Shown here in pieces: positions 57,598-64,000 of a stretch of DNA of 64,000 nucleotides. A program made the position numbers and the translations under genes. Source of the DNA: UBA6136 sp044350805. GTDB taxonomy: Bacteria; Pseudomonadota; Gammaproteobacteria; Methylococcales; Methylococcaceae. The stretch covers positions 1-64,000 of the forward strand of contig JBILGU010000014.1 of NCBI GenBank assembly GCA_044350805.1. The letters are read 5' to 3'. Below the pieces are notes generated by a model that saw only the letters and a program-made list of their open reading frames with translations, ran no database searches and had not been told where the DNA came from. The first letter of the stretch is position 1; each line of letters starts with the position of its first letter.

Positions 57598-59280
57598 ATG
57601 TTGCATGCAATCGCCATTCGAGATCTGGTGGTCGTGGATCGTCTGGATCTCTTATTAGAGCCGGGGTTCACGGTCTTAACGGGTGAAACGGGCGCGGGAA
57701 AATCGATTCTCCTGACCGCGTTGGGGCTTGCGCTGGGGGATCGGGCCGACAGCGCTTGCATTCGTCCGGGAGCCCCGCGCGCCGAAGTGAGTTTGACCTT
57801 TCTTCTTGAAGATGCCCCGGCCGCTCAGGCCTGGTTAGAGGAACAGGCCCTTGCTGACGGGGACGAGGAGTGCATCCTTCGCCGCATTGTCTCGAATGAC
57901 GGGCGTTCACGGGCTTTTATCAATGGCTCCCCCGTGACCTTGCAGACCTTGCAGGAATTTTCTCAGCGGCTACTTGAAATTCATGGTCAGCATGCCCATG
58001 TCCAGCTCATGAAGCCGCAGGAGCAGCGAAAGCTTCTTGATGCGGCAGCAGGTAACGATGAAGTCCTGGCCTCCGTTCAGTCCACGTTTAAGCGCTGGCG
58101 TGAGACCAGTACGCAACTTGAGCGCATTGAGTCTCAGGGACATGAGCGACAGGGTCGGCTCGAGTTGCTTGGGTTCCAGATCGAGGAGCTTGAGACCTCT
58201 GACATTGAAAGCCTGGATTACGCTGCATTGGTCGAGGAGCATGGACGCCAAGCCCATGCAGAAAAAATTCTGGAGATTGCTCAGCGGGAACTGAACGTTC
58301 TTTATGAGGCGGATAGCGGGTCCGTGGTTCAGCGTCTGGCGCAGGCCAATCGCGGCCTCAGTGAACTCAAGGGCTGGGTTTCGGATTTCGAAGTTCATCT
58401 TGATTTGCTGGAGGAGGCTCTGGTGCAAATCAAGGAAGCTTCCATGGGTCTGAGACGCGAAGTAGATCGACATGAAGCGGATCCGGCACGCTTGAGCCTC
58501 CTTGAGGATCGCCTGGCCGATGTCCACCGACTGGCGAGAAAACATCAAGTCCGCCCGGAAGAGCTTGCCGAACACTTGGAGGTTCTTCGAAGGGATCGAG
58601 AGGCCCTCGTGGGTTCGGGTGAGACCAGCGAACAGCTTCGCGGCGAGGTCACTGCGCTTGAGGCTGAGTACCGTGCGCTGAGCCAGAGGCTTTCTGAGCG
58701 AAGGAGGCAGGCGGCCTTAGCGCTCGAACAGGATGTCATGGGGCTGGTCCGTGAGCTTGGGATGCCGCAGGCACGGATCGCGTTCCAGGTTGAGCAGGAA
58801 GATCACCCGATGCCCCGGATGCATGGCGACGACCAGGTCGAGATCCAAGTCAGCGCTAACCCGGGGATGCCCTTGAGGCCCTTGTCCAAGGTGGCCTCGG
58901 GCGGAGAACTCTCCCGAATCAGCCTGGCCCTCCAGGTGGCGCTGACCGGGGGAAAAAGTGTTTCGACCCTTATCTTTGATGAGGTCGATAGCGGCATTGG
59001 GGGCGGGGTAGCCGAGGTGGTCGGGCAGAAGCTTCGGCAACTGGGCGCCTCGATACAGGTGTTGTCGGTGACGCACCTTCCCCAGGTTGCCGCCCAGGGC
59101 CATCAGCACCTCAAGGTGGTGAAAGGCACGAATGGAGAGTTCACACGCACCGAAGTGCATGTGCTCGATACTGACCAAAGGGTGGATGAAATTGCCCGGA
59201 TGCTGGGTGGCGTGGTGATGACACCACAGACCTTGGCCCATGCCCGGGAAATGCTCGATCGAGGGGTTGGGGCCACCTGA
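57598..59280 (+). CDS. recN: RecN, DNA repair ATPase
   Basis: 560 residues. SMC-like protein for double-strand break repair. Walker A TGETGAGKSILLTALGLALG near residue 30, coiled-coil arms through the middle (long Glu/Leu/Arg-rich helices, about 170-380), signature KVASGGELSRISLALQ and Walker B TLIFDEVDSGIGG. Same nadK-recN order as in many Gammaproteobacteria. No LexA-type box was recognised upstream. Confidence 0.95.
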   Translation: MLHAIAIRDLVVVDRLDLLLEPGFTVLTGETGAGKSILLTALGLALGDRADSACIRPGAPRAEVSLTFLLEDAPAAQAWLEEQALADGDEECILRRIVSNDGRSRAFINGSPVTLQTLQEFSQRLLEIHGQHAHVQLMKPQEQRKLLDAAAGNDEVLASVQSTFKRWRETSTQLERIESQGHERQGRLELLGFQIEELETSDIESLDYAALVEEHGRQAHAEKILEIAQRELNVLYEADSGSVVQRLAQANRGLSELKGWVSDFEVHLDLLEEALVQIKEASMGLRREVDRHEADPARLSLLEDRLADVHRLARKHQVRPEELAEHLEVLRRDREALVGSGETSEQLRGEVTALEAEYRALSQRLSERRRQAALALEQDVMGLVRELGMPQARIAFQVEQEDHPMPRMHGDDQVEIQVSANPGMPLRPLSKVASGGELSRISLALQVALTGGKSVSTLIFDEVDSGIGGGVAEVVGQKLRQLGASIQVLSVTHLPQVAAQGHQHLKVVKGTNGEFTRTEVHVLDTDQRVDEIARMLGGVVMTPQTLAHAREMLDRGVGAT

Positions 59281-59404
59281 CCGGTCAAACAAGGTATGGT
59301 GTGCGGGGCGCGCGTTCTGCCCATCAACGTGAATGGGGTCTGTCTTCCTGATACTATGGACTCCCGAATTTAGCGGGGTTTTACCCCCAAGAGGTTGTGA
59401 AACT

Positions 59405-61330
59405 GTGAATGACATGCTCAAAAACGTGATTCTCTGGGTCGTTGTGGCCGTCGTCCTGATGTCGATGTTCAACAACTTCGGCGGCAGGAAATCCCAGGAA
59501 TCCAACATGCCCTACTCGCAGTTCATCCAATCGGTGCGCGATGGGCAGGTCAAGCAAGTCATCATCGATGGTGCCCAGATTCGTGGCATGGTGGGAACCG
59601 GCGAGCGTTTTTCAACCACGGCCCCTCAGAACGATCCTCACATGATTGACGATTTGGTCGAGAACCATGTCGACTTCAAAGTGGATCCCCCAGAATCACA
59701 GTCTTTCCTGACCCAGGTCTTCATTTCCTGGTTCCCGATGTTGCTCTTGGTCGGTGTATGGGTTTTCTTCATGCGCCAGATGCAGGGGGGCGGCGGTGGC
59801 CGAGGGGCGATGTCCTTTGGCAAGAGCAAGGCTCGCCTGATTGAGGAAGACCAGATCAAAATCACCTTTGCCGATGTTGCCGGGGTTGAGGAAGCCAAGG
59901 AAGATGTTCAGGAGATGGTCGACTTCCTGAAAGATCCCAGCAAATTCCAGAAACTCGGTGGCAAGATCCCCCGTGGTGCCCTGATGGTGGGGCCGCCAGG
60001 TACCGGTAAAACCCTCCTGGCCAAGGCCATCGCAGGGGAGGCCCGTGTCCCGTTTTTCTCGATTTCCGGTTCAGATTTCGTCGAAATGTTTGTAGGTGTT
60101 GGGGCTTCGCGTGTTCGTGATATGTTCGAGCAGGCCAAGAAAAATGCCCCTTGCATCATCTTTATCGACGAAATCGATGCCGTCGGCCGTCATCGCGGCG
60201 CCGGTCTGGGTGGCGGGCACGATGAACGTGAGCAGACACTCAACCAGCTGTTGGTCGAGATGGATGGCTTTGAAGGCACCGAAGGCATCATCGTGATCGC
60301 GGCAACCAATCGCCCGGATGTCCTGGATCCTGCGCTGCTGCGTCCTGGCCGGTTTGACCGTCAGGTGGTGGTCGGCTTGCCGGATGTTCGCGGCCGCGAG
60401 CAAATTCTCAAGGTCCACATGAAGCGGGTGCCTCTGGCCACCGATGTGGAAGTGTCTTATCTCGCTCGAGGAACTCCCGGATTTTCCGGTGCGGACCTTG
60501 CGAACCTCGTCAATGAGGCGGCTCTTTTTGCAGCGCGCAAGAACAAGCGCGAAGTCCAGATGGAGGACTTTGAAAAGGCCAAGGATAAGATCCTGATGGG
60601 GGCGGAGCGCCGCTCGATGGTCATGAGCGAAGAGGAAAAGCGACTCACGGCCTACCACGAAGCCGGTCACGCCATTGTGGGCCGCCTGGTCCCCGAACAT
60701 GACCCGGTCTATAAGGTGAGCATCATGCCCCGGGGACGGGCGCTGGGCATTACCATGTTCCTGCCGGAGCGAGATCAGTACAGCGCGAGCCTTGAAAAGC
60801 TGGAGAGCCAGATTTCCAGCCTCTTTGGTGGCCGCATTGCTGAAGAAATCATTTTTGGACGCCGTAAGGTGACCACGGGAGCCTCGAATGACATCGAGCG
60901 GGCCACCAGCCTTGCCCGCAATATGGTCACTCGGTGGGGCTTGTCCGAGCGTCTTGGACCTCTGGCTTATAGCGAGGAAGAGGGTGAGGTGTTCCTGGGT
61001 CGCTCAGTCACCAAGCACAAGGTGGTGTCTGAGGAAACCTCACATCTGATCGATGAGGAAATCCGTTCCTTCATTGATCGCAACTATGAGCGAAGCGAAC
61101 GCATTCTCCGGGATAACCTGGACAAACTTCATCTGATGGCTGATGCCCTGATGAAGTATGAAACGATCGATCACTTCCAGATTGATGACATCATGGCCGG
61201 AAAAACACCCCGTGCCCCCCAGCACTGGGACGAGACACCGCCCAACGGCGGAGGTTCGGCGCCTTCGAGCGTGGATGATTCTGAGGGATCATCGACCGAT
61301 GAAATCGGCAAGGCGGCCGAGCAGCACTGA
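59405..61330 (+). CDS. ftsH: FtsH, ATP-dependent membrane zinc protease
   Basis: 641 residues from the GTG at 59405, preceded by AGAGG; the ATG at 59414 is an alternative. Two membrane helices (residues about 7-19 and 103-120) flank a periplasmic domain. AAA+ domain with GPPGTGKTLLAKA and SRH region; protease motif HEAGHAIV (zinc ligands). It degrades membrane proteins, LpxC and heat-shock sigma factor in relatives. The tail is acidic and Ser-rich. Confidence 0.96.
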   Translation: MNDMLKNVILWVVVAVVLMSMFNNFGGRKSQESNMPYSQFIQSVRDGQVKQVIIDGAQIRGMVGTGERFSTTAPQNDPHMIDDLVENHVDFKVDPPESQSFLTQVFISWFPMLLLVGVWVFFMRQMQGGGGGRGAMSFGKSKARLIEEDQIKITFADVAGVEEAKEDVQEMVDFLKDPSKFQKLGGKIPRGALMVGPPGTGKTLLAKAIAGEARVPFFSISGSDFVEMFVGVGASRVRDMFEQAKKNAPCIIFIDEIDAVGRHRGAGLGGGHDEREQTLNQLLVEMDGFEGTEGIIVIAATNRPDVLDPALLRPGRFDRQVVVGLPDVRGREQILKVHMKRVPLATDVEVSYLARGTPGFSGADLANLVNEAALFAARKNKREVQMEDFEKAKDKILMGAERRSMVMSEEEKRLTAYHEAGHAIVGRLVPEHDPVYKVSIMPRGRALGITMFLPERDQYSASLEKLESQISSLFGGRIAEEIIFGRRKVTTGASNDIERATSLARNMVTRWGLSERLGPLAYSEEEGEVFLGRSVTKHKVVSEETSHLIDEEIRSFIDRNYERSERILRDNLDKLHLMADALMKYETIDHFQIDDIMAGKTPRAPQHWDETPPNGGGSAPSSVDDSEGSSTDEIGKAAEQH

Positions 61331-61429
61331 GTCTCGGAAAAAGAATAATTCAACTCAGGGGACGCTGACCGGGGGGTCGGCGGAAGACGCGATAGTCATG
61401 CTGTCGCTTTGTGTGTGGGGAAGCTTTCT

Positions 61430-62779
61430 ATGAGTCGGGCATATTTTGGAACCGATGGTATTCGGGGTAAGGTAGGAACCTACCCGATCACAGCGGATTT
61501 CGTCCTGAAGTTGGGATGGGCCGCAGGGCGTATCTTTGCGCGTGACCGAAAAGAGCCGACAGTCTTGATCGGCAAGGACACCCGCATTTCAGGCTACATG
61601 TTCGAATCGGCCCTGGAGGCCGGTCTTTCTGCTGCGGGAGTCAACACCCAGTTACTGGGTCCCATGCCCACGCCGGCCATTTCGTATCTGACCCGGACCT
61701 TCCGGGCCGAGGCGGGCATTGTGATCAGTGCCTCGCACAATCCTTACTATGACAACGGGATTAAGTTCTTTGGTCCCGATGGTCTGAAACTCTCGGATGA
61801 AATCGAACACGAGATCGAGGCTGAGATTGATCAGCCGATGACCACGGTGGACTCCTCCCGCATTGGTCGTGCCAAACGCCTCCAGGATGCGGCCGGGCGT
61901 TACATTGAATTTTGCAAAAGCACGATTGCTTCCCGCATGGACTTCAATGGGATGCGCGTGGTGATTGACTGCGCGCATGGGTCGACCTATCACATTGCAC
62001 CGTTTGTTTTTGCAGAGCTGGGTGCGACGGTCATCACGATGGGGGATGCGCCCAACGGCTTCAATATCAATGAAGGTGTGGGAGCGACGAAGCCTGACGC
62101 TTTGCGCGAACGTGTTCTTGAAGTCGGAGCCGATCTGGGGCTGGCTTTTGACGGGGATGGTGACCGACTCATGATGGTCGATCACTCCGGAAACCTTGTG
62201 GATGGCGACGAGGTGCTCTACATCATTGCCTCAGCCCGCTTGGCGCGTGGCGAATTGCACGGCCCGGTGGTGGGCACCCTCATGACCAATTTAGGTCTTG
62301 AGCATGCTTTGGCCCCCTTTGGTGTGGAGCTGAAGCGCGCGGCGGTCGGTGACCGTTACGTCATGGAGATGATGTTGGCCCATGACAGCACGCTCGGCGG
62401 TGAAAATTCCGGCCATATCATTTGCCGCGACCGCATTCCCACGGGGGACGGCATTGTGGCGGCGCTTCAGGTGATGGAGGCGATGCGGTCCTCGGATAAG
62501 ACCCTCTTCGAACTTCGAAAGGGAATGGATAAATATCCGCAGACATTGGTCAATGTAAGAACACGGGAGCGAGTGAACTTGAGCCAAATGGAATCGGTTC
62601 AGTTACTCAAATCCGAGGTGGAGCGTGAATTGGGGGGCCAGGGCCGTGTCCTGCTAAGAATCTCGGGTACGGAGCCCCTGGTGAGGGTCATGGTTGAAGG
62701 GGCCGATGGCGACAAGGTTCAGGCGCTTGCCGACCGACTCGCTGAGGCGGTGCGGGATGCGCTGGATACGGGCGATTGA
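61430..62779 (+). CDS. glmM: GlmM, phosphoglucosamine mutase
   Basis: 449 residues from the ATG at 61430, where MSRAYFGTDGIRG aligns with the family start. Interconverts glucosamine 6- and 1-phosphate on the way to UDP-GlcNAc. Phosphoserine Ser102 is in VISASHNPYYDNG; metal-binding DGDGDRL near 245 and the phosphate-binding RISGTEPLVRVM at the end. The usual folP between ftsH and glmM is absent. Confidence 0.96.
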   Translation: MSRAYFGTDGIRGKVGTYPITADFVLKLGWAAGRIFARDRKEPTVLIGKDTRISGYMFESALEAGLSAAGVNTQLLGPMPTPAISYLTRTFRAEAGIVISASHNPYYDNGIKFFGPDGLKLSDEIEHEIEAEIDQPMTTVDSSRIGRAKRLQDAAGRYIEFCKSTIASRMDFNGMRVVIDCAHGSTYHIAPFVFAELGATVITMGDAPNGFNINEGVGATKPDALRERVLEVGADLGLAFDGDGDRLMMVDHSGNLVDGDEVLYIIASARLARGELHGPVVGTLMTNLGLEHALAPFGVELKRAAVGDRYVMEMMLAHDSTLGGENSGHIICRDRIPTGDGIVAALQVMEAMRSSDKTLFELRKGMDKYPQTLVNVRTRERVNLSQMESVQLLKSEVERELGGQGRVLLRISGTEPLVRVMVEGADGDKVQALADRLAEAVRDALDTGD

Positions 62780-62848
62780 CGCCTTGTCAGACCTTCATAG
62801 CAGGCGATTAGGAATTTTGATTAAATAATCGACGAGATATAGGCGGAA

Positions 62849-62890
62849 TTAGGCGGAAAGCCTAAATAATAAAAGGAGAAACTAGGATGT
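62849..62890 (+). promoter_or_regulatory. hfq leader with CsrA/RsmA-type GGA motifs
   Basis: A perfect hairpin TTAGGC-GGAAA-GCCTAA (62849-62865) shows GGA in its loop; AAAAGGAGAA carries the ribosome site (62871-62880); ACTAGGATGT (62881-62890) overlaps the start codon and matches the CsrA consensus core A(C)AxGGATGT. CsrA represses hfq in E. coli; here the same is inferred. A poor TTGATT promoter-like element lies at 62817. Confidence 0.5.
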
Positions 62891-63132
62891 CTAAAGGCCA
62901 AAATTTGCAGGATCCTTTCCTGAATGCCTTGCGCAAGGAACACGTGCCCGTATCCATCTATCTGGTAAATGGCATCAAATTGCAGGGTAAAGTCGATTCT
63001 TTCGACCAATACGTCATCATTCTCAAGAATGCCGTGAGCCAGATGGTCTACAAGCATGCCATCTCGACGATCGTTCCGGCCCGACAGGTTCGCCTGAGTT
63101 CAGGCCAGGAAGAAGACGAAGTCGAGGGCTAA
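62887..63132 (+). CDS. hfq: Hfq, RNA chaperone
   Basis: 81 residues. Hexameric Sm-like protein that helps small RNAs pair with mRNA. Sm1 motif region QDPFLNALRKEHVPVSIYL with the proximal-face residues, and Sm2 YKHAIST near the C terminus. The C-terminal tail is short (about 15 residues). It is followed by hflX after 51 bases, the usual neighbour. Confidence 0.97.
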   Translation: MSKGQNLQDPFLNALRKEHVPVSIYLVNGIKLQGKVDSFDQYVIILKNAVSQMVYKHAISTIVPARQVRLSSGQEEDEVEG

Positions 63133-63183
63133 ACGAGGCCAAAGGAATGCACATCATGATGAAAGCCCACGTGGGGTCGGTCA

Positions 63184-64000
63184 TTGTTTGACCGTCCCAA
63201 AACGGGTGAGCGGGCGGTACTGGTTCTCGGTGGGGGCAACGATGAACTTCCGGTTCTCGAGGAACTTCAGGAGCTTGCAAGATCTGCGGGGGCAGATCCT
63301 GTCGGCCATCTGATCAGTAAGCGAGAACATGCCGACCCGAAATTCTTTATCGGAAAAGGAAAAGTTGAGGAACTCGGATTCTTGATCGAGTCTTTGGGAG
63401 CGGAATTGGTGTTGTTTAACAACCCATTGTCACCCTCCCAGGAGAGGAATCTCGAAAAAGCCCTTGAGGTCAGGGTTCTCGATCGAACCGGGCTGATTCT
63501 CGATATCTTTGCCCAACGGGCACAAAGCTATGAGGGAAAGCTGCAGGTCGAGCTGGCCCAGTTAAAGCATCTTTCAACCCGACTGGTCCGGGGCTGGACG
63601 CATCTTGAGCGTCAAAAAGGCGGTATCGGTCTTCGAGGGCCGGGTGAAACCCAGCTTGAAACGGACAAGCGGTTGATCGGTCGGCGGATCCTTCAGATCC
63701 AGAAACGTCTGGAAAGGGTGGATCGGCAGCGGGATCAGGGCCGAAGGGCCCGGCGCCGCACCGAGGTTCCGGTGGTAGGGCTCGTGGGCTATACCAACGC
63801 TGGCAAGTCGACCCTGATTAATGCCCTGACAGGTGCTGGGGTTTACGCGGCAGACCAGCTTTTTGCGACGCTGGATCCGACGTTGAAGCGCTACACCATT
63901 GGTCAGGGTCAGACGGTGGTTCTCGCGGATACCGTGGGTTTTGTGAGAGACCTCCCCCACGAACTGGTTGCGGCCTTCAAGTCGACACTTCAGGAGACGG
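63184..64000 (+). CDS. hflX: HflX, ribosome-splitting GTPase (partial, cut by the right edge)
   Basis: The first 272 residues from a TTG at 63184 (only available start: an in-frame stop is at 63160-63162). N-terminal HflX domain (ERAVLVLGGGNDE, FIGKGKVEEL, LSPSQERNLE, RTGLILDIFAQRA), the linker with GIGLRGPGETQLETDKR, then the GTPase domain with G1 GYTNAGKST and G3 DTVGF, reaching SFKSTLQET-like sequence at the edge. It rescues stalled ribosomes. The rest of the GTPase domain lies beyond the window. Confidence 0.95.
   Translation, partial: MFDRPKTGERAVLVLGGGNDELPVLEELQELARSAGADPVGHLISKREHADPKFFIGKGKVEELGFLIESLGAELVLFNNPLSPSQERNLEKALEVRVLDRTGLILDIFAQRAQSYEGKLQVELAQLKHLSTRLVRGWTHLERQKGGIGLRGPGETQLETDKRLIGRRILQIQKRLERVDRQRDQGRRARRRTEVPVVGLVGYTNAGKSTLINALTGAGVYAADQLFATLDPTLKRYTIGQGQTVVLADTVGFVRDLPHELVAAFKSTLQET

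Overview
The window is chromosomal DNA of a gammaproteobacterium outside the Enterobacterales, roughly 55-60% GC by eye. Pointers to that class are the lptM-lysA-dapF-DUF484-xerC block, Orn, RsgA, the DUF2333 protein, RlmKL as a fused enzyme, NtrBC and hfq-hflX. The HrcA/CIRCE-controlled dnaK cluster, the Na+-pumping oxaloacetate decarboxylase and the exosortase-H-like gene argue against an enteric. I cannot name the family. I found no rRNA, tRNA, CRISPR array or complete insertion sequence. Almost all of it is dense housekeeping sequence; the accessory parts are 1-5,000, 22,160-24,630 and the 43,078-43,562 intergenic region.

Layout. 1-5,010: an XrtH-like exosortase lacking its first membrane segment, a large secreted serine peptidase with Ig-like repeats, a small unknown protein and a conserved lipoprotein. 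5,057-8,741 (minus): DUF58 protein, HemW and a GH1 beta-glucosidase. 8,856-11,978 (plus): SLT-type lipoprotein, RlmKL, acylphosphatase. 11,975-14,026 (minus): ExbB-ExbD-Trm112-like-KdsB. 14,192-19,279 (plus): LptM, LysA, DapF, DUF484, XerC, then DUF2333. 19,338-21,509 (minus): RsgA and a Ste24-type M48 protease, followed by Orn (plus) and a zinc-ribbon protein (minus). 22,609-24,596 (plus): a three-gene HvfABC/bufferin-type RiPP cluster (secreted Cys/Met precursor, DUF692 MNIO enzyme, DUF2063 partner) closed by its own terminator. 24,737-30,393 (plus): NtrBC, glycogen phosphorylase and TrmL, then an ion channel. 31,184-36,580 (minus): Adk, LeuC, LeuD, LeuB, Asd. 36,695-38,716: HAD hydrolase (minus) and glucokinase (plus). 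38,797-43,077 (plus): GlyQ, GlyS, GmhB, PlsC. 43,563-47,941 (plus): OadG, OadA, OadB, then a GT4 glycosyltransferase. 47,938-56,546 (minus): HrcA, GrpE, DnaK, DnaJ, DapB, MtaB and two ABC transporter subunits. 56,711-64,000 (plus): NadK, RecN, FtsH, GlmM, Hfq and the first part of HflX.

How the genes connect. Lysine/DAP synthesis (Asd, DapB, DapF, LysA) and leucine synthesis (LeuBCD) are well represented. Glycogen phosphorylase, glucokinase and a GH1 glucosidase suggest use of stored and short-chain glucans. KdsB, GmhB, LptM and GlmM belong to envelope/LPS synthesis. Regulatory sites readable in the DNA are: a CIRCE overlapping the start region of a TTGACA-17-TAGTTT promoter ahead of hrcA; an NtrC-type half-site pair (GCACC-N5-AGTGC) ahead of ntrB; and an hfq leader with a GGA-loop hairpin plus an AGGATG motif over the start codon, which looks like a CsrA/RsmA target.

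Most worth a second look: the HvfA-like precursor, with two EGKC motifs, a Met-rich middle, an Ala/Pro tail and no DoxX partner nearby; the 485-bp intergenic region with opposed terminators and a duplicated CTGAAGGAGGAGA motif; the 119-residue Ala/Pro/Lys tail on LeuC; and the dnaJ leader, where a hairpin separates the ribosome binding site from the start codon.
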